Shown: positions 1 through 9,815 of the stretch, piece by piece
Numbering within the stretch: the first letter of the stretch is position 1
Layout: every line of letters begins with the position of its first letter
NCBI RefSeq assembly: GCF_000149955.1
Contig: NC_030993.1
Coordinates: forward strand, 3,739,453-3,803,452
DNA length: 64,000 bases
Reading direction: 5' to 3'
DNA from: Fusarium oxysporum f. sp. lycopersici 4287
Lineage: Eukaryota; Ascomycota; Sordariomycetes; Hypocreales; Nectriaceae
Notes under the pieces: model-generated
Database searches by the model: none
What the model saw: the letters and a program-made list of their open reading frames with translations, nothing else
Told to the model about the DNA's origin: nothing
Translations under genes and position numbers: made by a program

Positions 1-887
1 ACCAATTTCTTGTTCTTGGTCGGGATCGACTCAAAATGCCTCTTGGCTGCGGGCGCGTTCATGCAATTGTCTCCATGAATAACCAGAGCCGGTTTAGTGA
101 GCTTGGCCACCCCAGGTACAGTCGAATATCCAAAGTGATCCAAATCACTCATGACGGCGTATCGGTTCTCAAACCCCTTCAAAGTCCACGGGCCGTACCA
201 AGCCCATGCGACGGGTCCCGGAAGGCCAGCGAGTGAACCGACATCTGGGTCTGCGGCTTTCTGGTCCACAAGAGGTTGGTAGGTGACTTGGCCTGTTTTC
301 TCGTACAGCTCTTTAGCCTTTCTAGCTCGCTCAATGCGTGCCTGATATAGCGCTTCCCCTTGCTCGGGTGTAGGCATTTTCAATGACCCAACGTCGACCC
401 CGGGCTCGATGTTCACGCATCCAGTGCAGATCATCCAGACGTCTGTCTCATGATCGCGATAGTACCCCGTCACGGAAGCGACAGCGACGACCCGATCATC
501 GTATGATGCAACGTCTAGGCACTCAGGACCACCTTGGCAGACACCGACGAGGAACAATCTCTTGGCATCCACGTCGCCTCTGCCGGCAAGGTAGTCAAGA
601 CCGGAGACGACGTCTTCGTTCTTCATTTTGGGATTTTCTAGACGCCGTGGCTGACCAGTACTCTCCCCGACCGTGCGTGGGTCAAAGATTAGAGCGGCAT
701 AGCCTTCGTCGGCAAGTCGCGTGGCATACTGCAGCGGGGCTTGTTCCTTGACAAACGAGTATGGGCCGAGAACGACGACACCAGGCGGGTTGGCCACGTC
801 TTTGGGCAGATACAGGATGCCAGTGATGGTCTCCCCGTGAGATGGATAGGTCACCTTCTCTGCAGTGTAACGACCGTGGCAGCCCAT
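1..887 (-). CDS. alpha/beta hydrolase with Cys nucleophile (3' end outside window)
   Basis: The frame is open on the minus strand from an ATG at 887 to the left edge, giving about 295 residues without an intron. The predicted fold is alpha/beta hydrolase, resembling dienelactone hydrolase and the fungal polyketide-transferase (af380-like) family. The nucleophile elbow reads G-V-C-Q-G-G, so the expected Ser is Cys, as in those families. A later HGDN segment fits the acid-residue strand. The catalytic His should lie beyond the window edge. No signal peptide is visible, so it is probably cytosolic. It is transcribed away from the reductase at 1877 across a roughly 1-kb shared promoter region. 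The substrate is unknown; a lactone, ester or thioester hydrolysis or acyl-transfer role is inferred from the family and from neighbouring MBL-fold and monooxygenase genes. Confidence 0.8.
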   Translation of the reverse strand, partial: MGCHGRYTAEKVTYPSHGETITGILYLPKDVANPPGVVVLGPYSFVKEQAPLQYATRLADEGYAALIFDPRTVGESTGQPRRLENPKMKNEDVVSGLDYLAGRGDVDAKRLFLVGVCQGGPECLDVASYDDRVVAVASVTGYYRDHETDVWMICTGCVNIEPGVDVGSLKMPTPEQGEALYQARIERARKAKELYEKTGQVTYQPLVDQKAADPDVGSLAGLPGPVAWAWYGPWTLKGFENRYAVMSDLDHFGYSTVPGVAKLTKPALVIHGDNCMNAPAAKRHFESIPTKNKKL

Positions 888-1876
888 TGTATGAAGTGAA
901 AACAAAGTAGTCTCAAGTGTTAATAGAGTGGTAAGTTGATGCTGATGAGAGAGTAAATTGGAGCTTGTTTGTCAGAGGTGGTGATAATTAGAATGTGTAT
1001 ATACTACGTTTTATGGGTTAAAGGCCTGTATTCCAATAATATGTTCATTCTTTGATAGAAGACGAGAGCTTTGCGAGCTGCGTTTCTAGTGTTCATGTTT
1101 CGGGGATAGCCCCACTAATTTCGGAGTAATGAACCCACTATTTTCGGAGCCACGGTCTATGCAATCTTTTGATTCGGCGACGGCGACGCAAACAGTCAGG
1201 TTTCCGATGGTCAATCTTGTCACGGACTCGGGTGTGGAACAAGGTAGATCAACACAACTATTTGACATAGTCGGGTTCTGCATCTTCCTGCGCGGATCGG
1301 ACTTATTGCGTCACCAGAACACATGTTCGAAATGCCAGCCTCGAACCAATTCAGTGTTAACACCACCAACTGGCGTAATTCCAACGAAAGACAGCCCCCA
1401 AACTTTGAATGGAGCTGGGATAAGCTGCTTGCAGCTCCCTTCGATTGGTAGCTGAGAACCAAGGGCAATACCGGCCGACGCTATCCCCTGCTTAGTTTGT
1501 GCTGATCTTCAGCTGCTTCGGACTTTGGAGCTGTCTATCCTGGTAACTGTCGGAAAGTATAATCGGGCTGACCATTGTCACTGCTTCCTCTCATTTGGCT
1601 CCAGACAAAACTAGGCATATCTAGGTTGCTGCTGGCGTGGCCGAAATAGCCCGCACAACCCGGCCGTGCTGGCATTACATGCGGCCCAGTGAGACAACAA
1701 GATGAGTCTTGCCTCTGGTTCTCGCCTCGACATATACTTTACTTAAGAGGCGCACGGGACCTTGTTGGATCGGTTGCATGTTATTACTCGACCTTATTCT
1801 TTCTGTCTCTCAGCTACAAATATAACATTCATATAGGATATTCTTTTGCAATATAATACCTCAAGTACAATACAAC
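888..1876. other. divergent intergenic region
   Basis: This is a likely shared promoter between the hydrolase (minus) and the reductase (plus). Short open frames occur but show no family resemblance. AT-rich stretches with TATA-like text lie just upstream of 1877. No repeat or RNA gene was recognised. Confidence 0.5.
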
Positions 1877-3001
1877 ATGACTGGGTCCGGTAAGCTCGTC
1901 CTTGTCACCGGTGCGAATGGCTTCATCGCCACTCATGTTCTGCAAAACCTTCTGCAAGGAGGGTACCACGTACGAGGAGTCGTCAGGTCCCAAGCGTCCG
2001 CCGACGCTGTTCTCGAGACTTTTCCCGAATATTCACGATCCCTCTCCGTAATTGTCGTTCCCAGCATGACAATCGCGGGTGCTTTTGACCAAGCTGTCAA
2101 AGATGTTGATGCGGTATGTAAACTCAACACTTCACGTCATCGCCCTATCTGAGGGCAACCGACTTCAACGCGGGTCACTCACAACTGTTCTCTATCAAAG
2201 GTTCTTCATATTGCGAGTCCTTTCACGCTCAGTCTCAAGGACAATGAGGCTGAGATGCTGGTACCGGCGATCAACATGACCAAAGGCCTGCTGGAATCTG
2301 CTTCCATGCATGGCGCGGAAATTAAACGAGTCGTCATTACGTCCTCCTTCGCTGCCATGGTCGACCTCACAAAGGGATTGTGGCCCGGCCACACCTATAA
2401 TGAGGCGGACTGGAACCAAATCACCTACGATTATGCCAAAATGGCCGACGCCGGTACCGCATACGTGGCATCCAAGGCCTTGGCCGAAAAGGCTGCCTGG
2501 AAATTCGTCCAGGATCGGAAGCCGCATTTCGACATTACTGTTCTGTGCCCCCCGATGGTCTTTGGTCCTCCCGCGCATCCCCTGTCCTTCTCAGCATTGA
2601 ACATTGCCGCCTGGGACATCAATCGCTTCCTCTCTGGAGAACTCCAAGATGTACCCGACACGGACTTCTGGGGCTTCGTTGATGTTCGGGATCTCGCAGC
2701 GGCGCACGTCCGCGCTCTTGAAGTTTCCGAGGCTGGCAACGAGAGGTTTCTGATCGCTGGCGGGCGATACAGCTATCAGCAAACAGCCGACGTACTGCGG
2801 GCATCTCCGCGTATCCCCGATGCCGAGAAGAAAAAGATACCGCGCGGGCATTCCGGGGATGACTATCCAGGGCCGAACGTCTACGAATTGGATAATTCCA
2901 AGTCGATTCGCATTTTGGGTGTCGAGTATCGCTCATTCGAGGAGTCTATCGTTGATTCTGCGGTCAAGGTAATCGAAGCGAGACGCAAGGCAGGAGTTTA
3001 G
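1877..3001 (+). CDS. NAD(P)-dependent aldehyde/ketone reductase (extended SDR, GRE2-like)
   Basis: Two exons (1877-2113 and 2201-3001) are joined by an 87-nt phase-0 GT-AG intron and give 345 residues. The N-terminus carries the Rossmann motif TGANGFI (residues 11-17). The junction restores the conserved V-L-H-I-A-S-P strand. A Ser pair near 127-128 and Y167-x3-K171 (Y-V-A-S-K) form the extended-SDR catalytic set. This matches fungal NADPH-dependent methylglyoxal or aldehyde reductases and ketoreductases of the epimerase/dehydratase superfamily, at typical length. It is cytosolic by absence of a signal. It sits divergent from the Cys-hydrolase and convergent with the broken regulator. The natural carbonyl substrate cannot be told from sequence; a role in reducing an aldehyde or ketone intermediate of the local pathway is inferred. 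Confidence 0.9.
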
Positions 3002-4138
3002 CAGAGTTCAAGATAACAAAACGGTTGAAACGAATGGACCATGCATGTTAGATATCACACACACGGATAGACAGCTAAGATCAGACGAACTCCTAACGTC
3101 TACCAGAGTTAAATTCTCATCTTTATGATGTGCAACCTCTTAATTGACTAAGCAACACGATATCGCCTGTAGTTGAGAGGTACACCATCATGAAGTTTGT
3201 ACTGGTCCTAGCCCTTGCTCCTGACCACCCATGCCGAATTCCCTGCCTTGTTGGCTATAAGAGCGAAATCACCGGCAGGACAGACACGCGAATCGTAGAG
3301 TCGATAATGTATACTTTGGCCGTTTCCGCTCTGGGTACGTCGAGCTGGGGTTGCTGTGCCATTTTCGTGCGTAATAATAACTAAAGTCTGGGAATCGCCC
3401 AATTGTCCTATGCGAATGCTCATCTGTACTCGAAGGGGATTATCCCCGGTTGTTGATACTACCGCAGCAGTCATATCATTTACCCATGGATAATCTAATT
3501 CAAAACTTTATGGTACGAAGCGTTATAGTCTCCGTCGCATGTTGAACCATCCTGTTACCTATCGGCTTTGAATGTGAAATTCTAAGATGGCCAGTTGGAA
3601 AGTGAGAGGCTGTTGTTAAGGTTTCGGGAAAACGACATACCAGCGAAATTAACCAACCCAATAACCACTGAGCCTTTCCTCCTGATTGGGAGGCGTAAAA
3701 ACCTTTTTCCTTACCCCATCTCGAATTTCGGAGTTAGCAGCCAACTAGTCCGCCAGTCCCGACGACCCTAACAACTCCCCGATATTTATCACCGAAAGCC
3801 GATAGTATCTTTGTAAGCCCATATAGTTTTACACTTCTTAGCGCCATCGAGGAGCCCTCGGGGATTCAGTAATGTCATAAGATCGCCCAGCTCTCTGTAT
3901 GACGTTGTTGCTGATGAAGACGGCCGCCGCCCATGGTAGTGATAGACTTGAATTAAAAGTGTGAGAAATCGAATGATGAAAGAAGAACCAAGGCTAAAAG
4001 GACAATATAATGGATATTCTACTACCGCCGAGAGTTTTGAATGAGATAAGCGGAAACACCACAGTGGCGCATTTCAAATTGTATTATGTAGGACTATTCT
4101 TGGCCGCAAACATTCGTGTTTCGAAACGTGATGTGAGG
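3002..4138. other. intergenic region between convergent genes
   Basis: About 1.1 kb contains the 3' flanks of the reductase and of the regulator. Small open frames on both strands look random. No repeat, RNA gene or family resemblance was seen. Confidence 0.5.
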
Positions 4139-6098
4139 CTACTCGGCGCGATGTAATGTGTCGTCTGTGCTGTGATAAGACATCAGATCACTTCCAAAAC
4201 TGTCCATAATGTCGGTCCCGAACTGATGTTGCCCATACGCTGTTTGATATGAAGGACTTATGCTCAAAGACTGAGCGAAATACCCGCTGCGCAATAGTTC
4301 GTTCATTGGTTGAGGAACCAACACATCTCCAAGGTCAGGTTGTAGAATGGTGTCCCAGTTCGTGCCCACCGTCTCTGCCTCCATTGTCATAAAGTTTCTA
4401 CCATCAGTACCTCCCTGGTGGTGGCCCAAGGGTTCCTCCGGATACACAACAGCAAGCATTTTTCGATACAGTCGTTCGATAATGCTGAGTGCGGAATTGG
4501 CAAGAACATTCTTCCTGGCCTGCAAAGACTTCAGTCTTTCGATGCCCAAATCAAGATTCCTCCTGGTCGCTGCAAACTGTTCCCTTAGTTCATTCGGGAA
4601 AGCGAATATGCACCGCTGCAACGAGCACCATCGCGTCAAACGTCGCGAACACCAAACTAAAAGCTTTGTACTGTAAAGGCTCTGTCTGGTCGAATAGACG
4701 ACCTTGAGAGTCCAAGATTTGCATCGCCGCGTGAAAGGCCTTGTGGCGGCTGCTCGGATCTGCAAAGATGAAGGGTCGATGCAAAGCAAAGACGACAAAG
4801 TGCACATTAGTGAACATTGTTTCCAAGGCTGCAGAAAGCCAAGGAGGCTCTCCCTGGCGTGATCTCTGGGCTGTCGTCCATGCGGGAAGGTTCGCAATAT
4901 TAGTAAGAATAGTTTCGTGGATTTTCTCAACTGGGACACGCCAGTCATCTACTTTGTCGAGATTATGAATGTCCTGTAAGAATTTGTAAGCCGTGTGATA
5001 GCCGCATAAGATGACGTCGCGAGGTTGCGGTGGCCTTTGCTTGCCACAGCTGTCCCTTGATGACATTGGCAAGGCCACGTCGTTGGGACTCATGCTTGTC
5101 GACATGGGTCTTCCAAGTACAATACCCATATGAGCATCCCAGAGGTGAAGGATAAGCCAGACGTTGCGGCCCAATTCGCGATCCGATGGCTTTTCAGTTT
5201 TCGAGTATGTCGTTGACTCTGGTTCTATCAGATGTAGACCGAGTTCTTGAGCGTCGCGGATAGCAGTTCCGAGCGTGTGCCATGCCTCGATTACTGCCCC
5301 TGTGGTCTTTTCAAAACAGGCTCGCATCAGCTCAGCCTGCACTCCCGTGAGAGTGGGCTCGCTCTTTCTGAAAGATGAAGCGAGTCGACGACCCGCATCA
5401 CTGTATTCCGCCGCCCGATCTGATAACTCCATATCGACGGCATACTTCAGGTCATTCAGGCTCTCATTATATTGTGCGGGTTGGAAAAGCAGGGCTTGTG
5501 CTAGAACTTGGAAGAGCAGAGCAGGGAAAGATCGGAGGGTGGCCGGTAAGGCGTCTGGTCCTCCTTTGAATTGATCATGGGTCAGGCGGCCCCATTGGGC
5601 AAGTTGATTGATAAAGGTAGCTTCGTCGACGATATCGTAGTGCCATGCTACATTTTTGAAGAAGTCTTGCACGAGAATGTCTATGTGTCTTGGAGACGGA
5701 AGTTCTCGAATTATGCTCATGTATTCACTAGGGGCAGGACAGTACCTGGGCGGCATTTGATGCAAAAGACTTGCAGACTCCCCCAGACTACGGAGGACTC
5801 CTGGTGTTCCCTTTGTATTGTCGCCATAACCCAATGGTTTGAACTCATCGGGCACAACGCCCGAGGCGGGTGGAATTGGTTCTGGGCATGCTTGCAAGAC
5901 GCCGTTCATGGGTTGGTCCTGGAGCTCGACAGGGAGGAAAGTAGAGGGTGCGCGGTTGCTATCCAAATCATAGAGACAGACGTCCTGTTTCCTCAGCAAA
6001 TGGCATGTCCCTAGGGAGACGAACACGCTTACTGCTTTACCTCGTTTCATACAATGAGCAACTGGGTGAATTAGCATAGAGGGACATATAGAGCGCAT
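4139..6098 (-). pseudogene. fungal-specific transcription factor, frameshifted and without an intact zinc cluster
   Basis: A long frame (6098 to 4590) encodes a typical fungal transcription-factor homology region (PF04082-like), including NVWLILHLWDAHMGIVLGRP. It ends at a TGA around 4590, inside conserved text V-A-A-V-H-I-R-F-P. The family continuation N-E-L-R-E-Q-F-A-A follows at once in the next frame and runs to 4139, so one extra base near 4593-4599, beside a CCC run, breaks the protein. No plausible GT-AG intron can bridge it. The N-terminus has only a degenerate cysteine pattern (C-H-L-L-R-K-Q-D-V-C-L-Y-D) instead of CX2CX6C, and a 37-base poly(A) tract lies just upstream, so the DNA-binding domain is missing or decayed. 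It may have been the local pathway regulator. A sequencing error could explain the frameshift but not the missing zinc cluster. Confidence 0.75.
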
Positions 6099-6140
6099 GT
6101 AAACATGTCGCTGGTTCGACTGGCCCGAGTCGGTAATGAG

Positions 6141-6184
<44 letters not shown>

Positions 6185-6909
6185 CAATCCAGAAGAAGGA
6201 AGCAATGCAGTCCTGATCGACAGCACTGATATATCTTCACCAGATCATGACATAGAGCTTTGAGGAATTGCAAAAGAACAAGTAGAGCATGTTTGTGTAC
6301 AAATGGGGCAGGGTATAAACCGTGAGTTGGTTGGTAAGGGACTAGAGTTTTGTTCCAATTTTGCAAAACGCCGCAACCCCGCTTCAGTATGACGAGATAC
6401 TGTGGCGCATTGCAGAGCGAGGAACATAAAACCTGTCTTTGGGTAAGAACACGCCGTTCCGCCCCTCAACCTTGAGCACACTGGTGCACCAGTCTCAGAG
6501 ACTTAGTCGCCGATTAACAAGAGGCTGAAATTGAATAAAGGGCCGGCGTGCAGGGTGAAGAGAAAGTGTATGACCAGGCGTTACAAGTGATCGCAGATAC
6601 CCTCTGCTATATAGTTTTTGGAAGCTATCAGGCTCACAAAATTAGAATTATCATCTATCGCCAGCTTCATCAGTTAAGGGTGTATTGTTACTGCTCGCGA
6701 TGTTTGTGATTATCTCTGGCACCTCAATGTTGAGACGCGAACATTTTTGGTCAGCTGGTCCGTTCACAAGGTTTCTGACTAAGACAATTCAAGACAACCG
6801 AGTGGGATAGATGGGGAAGATGCATTTTTCTCACAACGTACGGGGCAGTTTCGACGGTTTCACCTAGTCTCTTTACACATCATAACAGTACAATTCGGAT
6901 AAGCAAACA
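6099..6909. other. intergenic region upstream of the MBL hydrolase
   Basis: It holds the poly(A) tract and a likely promoter for the MBL gene at 6910. I searched the minus strand here for a Zn2Cys6 exon belonging to the broken regulator and found none. Confidence 0.5.
6145..6181. repeat. A(37) homopolymer
   Basis: Thirty-seven consecutive A residues are directly readable, following GTTT at 6141-6144. On the minus strand this is a T run immediately upstream of the truncated regulator frame. It may be replication slippage or a retroposition tail; no target-site duplication was recognised around it. Confidence 0.95.
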
Positions 6910-7890
6910 ATGGCGCCTACACGGCTTCGAGTCGAAACCCGCATCAGCCATGGCATTGCTCAAGATATGGTATCGTCTTTGATTGTGGGTAGTCAAGCAG
7001 CTGTACTCGTTGATGTACCCTTGACTATTCCTCAAGCAAAAGAGCTTGTCCCATGGATCCGCTCCAACGCCAGTGTGCCATTAGTAGCGATATTTGCCAC
7101 ACATTTCCATCCAGATCATTATCTCGCTGCTCACATTATCTTGGAGAGCTTTCCTGAAGCCGACCTATATGCTACCGAGAAGACAGTGGCTTTGATCAAT
7201 GGCATCATCGAGGGCAAAGTGTGTAATTGCTCAGACCAAACAATTGACTAGCTAACATAGAAATAGACTGCATTCTGGAAGTCGGCACTAGGTGGTGAAA
7301 ACATTGCGAACTCGCCAAGAATCCCCAAGGCTTTCCCGTCGACCTTCTTTTCGCTTCCGGGGGACGATATTGTCCATCTTCTTGGGCCTGTCAACGGAGA
7401 CAGCCCTGAGCAGACCATGTTCTGGATCCCCTCCATCAAAACATTGATTGCCGGCGATGTCGTATACGGCCATGGAATGCATATGTGGCTCGCTGATCTT
7501 GATGACCCGTCAATGACGGAAGCATGGCTCGACTCTTTGCGACTAATCGACTCTCTCGGTGCAGAGAGAATTATTCCAGGACATGCACTCAGTGACCAAG
7601 AAGGTTTCAATGGAAGTAAGGATACGGACCACACACGAGCGTACGTTCGCTTCTTTCAGAAGGAGATCGAGTCGAAACCGAGGGATACCTTTACGCCAGA
7701 GGAAATCACTGCTAAGTTTGACGAAGCCTTTCCAGAGTTGGCAGAGATAGAAGAGGGTTCGACCTCGAAGCTTTTGCTCCAGATTAACGCTCAGCATCTT
7801 GGCAAGGGAGGCCAGCGACAAAAGCACGACGTTGATCTAGTTTCACTTCAAAAGTCTTATAACGCAAGCTGGGACTTCAGCAAGAACTGA
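6910..7890 (+). CDS. metallo-beta-lactamase-fold hydrolase
   Basis: Two exons (6910-7218 and 7267-7890) with a 48-nt phase-0 intron give 310 residues. Metal motif T-H-F-H-P-D-H supplies H65, H67, D69 and H70. A later A-G-D-V-V-Y-G supplies the bridging Asp (about D167), and H175 and H209 (I-P-G-H) follow. In this subfamily a His often precedes G-D-S-P; here that place reads Asn (V-N-G-D-S-P, near residue 146), so one metal ligand may differ. There is no signal peptide, so it is probably cytosolic. The enzyme should hydrolyse a cyclic amide, lactone or thioester-like bond. Context with a FAD monooxygenase, transporter and hydrolases suggests a xenobiotic-catabolism role, comparable to the lactamase of Fusarium benzoxazolinone clusters, but this identity is inference. 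Confidence 0.87.
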
Positions 7891-8589
7891 TTTACGGCGA
7901 CCGAACATAACAACTCACCTGGCTGACATGGGTCAGTGCAGGTGAAAGTTGACGTATTTTTGCTACAAAGACAATATATTTTATTGGAGAAACCTGTCTA
8001 CACCCAATTCACCACTCTTTGTAACCGATCGAGTCAGGATTGATAGCAACCCTACGCTGGAATAAGCGATGGGAAAACAGTGCTGAGTACATGAGTTGCA
8101 TCTTACGTGAGGCAGGCGTAGGTCCCAGGTAGATAGTGCGGTGCGTCCCTGAAATAACATCGAGTTAGCCAGTAAGCTTTTAGTCGATATTTGCGATGAC
8201 GAATTACTATGACTGGAACACCAAAGAACCCGCGATACCACCTGTACCCTTCAATTGCCTTGATAAGAAGGCCGACGGGACCGGCGGAGTACTAACCGAA
8301 TTTGGACAGACAATTGTAATGGCGGGGCCGCTCCGACAGCATCGTGTTGCGGAAGACGGATACTGTAGGGGAGATCCAATAATACGGTCTAGGGTTGAGC
8401 ACGAATATGCTTGGATAACACTGATCCCCTATTAGAATTCCTCTTGTTCCTAAGAGTTTTTCAATGCGTTAACTTTGCAAATGTTCATATAAGCTGCACC
8501 TTGATGCAACTTGACGGATATCTAGACCATTGTTACTCCCACGAACTATCTCACTTGACGAACAACGGCATCAGACCGGTAGTTCCTCA
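7891..8589. other. intergenic region
   Basis: It contains the 3' flank of the MBL gene and the promoter of the monooxygenase. Short open frames around 8196-8435 look random. No repeat or RNA gene was identified. Confidence 0.5.
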
Positions 8590-9040
8590 ATGGCTCCTCT
8601 CAAAGTCATCATAGTCGGCGGTGGCCTTGCCGGCGCATGTCTAGCAAACGGCCTCATCAACAAAGCCGACGGTCAAATCGACGTTACCGTCTTCGAACGC
8701 GACGAAGCTGGTTCAGAACGGGGCGGCTACCAAATCCGCCTTGGCGCTCACGCGCTCATCGGGTTCAAAGCCTGTTTGACAAAAGATCAATATTCTGCCC
8801 TACTGCCCTGCTTCGGTAAATCGGGGGGCGTGGTTTCATCAGCACCTTGCATATTCAGTCCTTCTGACTTGAAGGTCCTGATTGACTTGAGTAAGGCTCC
8901 TGTGTATGAGAAGAGTGCCCCGATCGCACGAACACGACTTCGGAACTTTCTTCAGAAGCCACTTCAGGAGAGGGATGCTATTCGGTTTGGCAAGAAGTAT
9001 GTTAGGCATGAAGTACTTCAAGGAGAGGTAGCTGGACAAA

Positions 9041-9048
9041 GCAGCATC
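9041..9048. repeat. left 8-bp target-site duplication
   Basis: GCAGCATC directly precedes the left terminal repeat and is identical to 9808-9815. Eight base pairs is the hallmark duplication length of hAT transposons. Confidence 0.93.
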
Positions 9049-9807
9049 CAGGGTTCAAATCCATACCACGAAATCCACATATGGATCCATAATGTGGATC
9101 CATATCCATTCCATTCCATTCCACGTGGGCTTCAGCATTTCCATATCCACGCCACGAAGCCCCTTCCACATGTTCCACATGTGGAAATCGTGGAATATTT
9201 TAGGTGGGGTTCGAAAATACCTTGATTTCCTTGTGAAATCCCGCATATCCTAAGTACTTTCTATCACCCACAACAACACAACATCGATTTGCCACCCCAT
9301 TTTCCTCCGTACACAATGAGTCCATTCTGGGGGCTTCACTGTTACTCGCGTTACTACCCCAAATCGAAATGGCCACTCCCCATCCTACCAAGTCAACCAC
9401 ATCCGTTCCAGAACGAACAGAAGAGGACAATCAACGGCTCTTTCAGCTCTACAAAAGCTGGATCTTGACGGAGAGAGACGGCAAGGCGCGTCTATAGGTA
9501 TATCGGTTCGGCTACGAATATCCAGCATAACAAGAAACAGGAACGTCGGTGGGTGTGTTGCCTTTGCGTCAAGCAACGGCGGATTTTAATGGACCAATGA
9601 CAAAAACATTGACGTCACCGAGGGCGGGCGGGACCCATTAATTACCATTGTTGGACGAAGTAGGTTTCCATTCCACGAATTCCACAATATGGATCCATTT
9701 CCATAATGGATCCATTTCCACCCATTCCACATCGAAATTATTAGTCAGCATCCATATCCACGCCATATTCACAAATGTGTCGTGGAGTGTCGTGGATTTG
9801 AACCCTG
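9049..9807. mobile_element. non-autonomous hAT-type DNA transposon (759 bp)
   Basis: The left end begins CAGGGTTCAAATCC and the right end finishes GGATTTGAACCCTG, a perfect 14-bp terminal inverted repeat followed by imperfect continuation (left ATACCACGA, right ACGACACTCC in reverse complement). Both subterminal zones, roughly 9060-9200 and 9650-9790, are packed with variants of TGGATCCATATCC and CCATTCCA, typical of transposase-binding subterminal repeats. A perfect 8-bp duplication flanks the element. The core retains only a broken piece of transposase N-terminus, so movement would need a transposase in trans. The CAGGG-type ends, 8-bp duplication and BED-like relic together support the hAT superfamily. 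Confidence 0.92.
9369..9600 (+). pseudogene. remnant of hAT transposase N-terminus with BED-like finger
   Basis: An ATG at 9369 opens 42 codons (MATPHPTKSTTSVPERTEED and on) ending in TAG at 9495. Further on, in another frame, the text K-K-Q-E-R-R-W-V-C-C-L-C resembles the W-V-C-x2-C start of a BED zinc finger as in fungal hAT transposases. The catalytic region is absent, so this looks like an internally deleted derivative of a full-length element. Confidence 0.5.
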
Positions 9808-9815
9808 GCAGCATC
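9808..9815. repeat. right 8-bp target-site duplication
   Basis: GCAGCATC follows the right terminal repeat directly and matches 9041-9048 exactly. It is the original monooxygenase coding sequence, continuing into A-G-G-G-T-T-C-A-C. Confidence 0.93.

Noticed and set aside
1086..1468. Several overlapping short open frames in the left intergenic region
   Set aside because: They overlap on both strands, lack family motifs and have no splice-consistent extension.
2195..2936. Long minus-strand frames within the reductase gene
   Set aside because: They are antisense shadows of a well-supported conserved enzyme.
5571..6014. 147-codon plus-strand frame
   Set aside because: It lies antisense to the conserved regulator domain and has no family resemblance.
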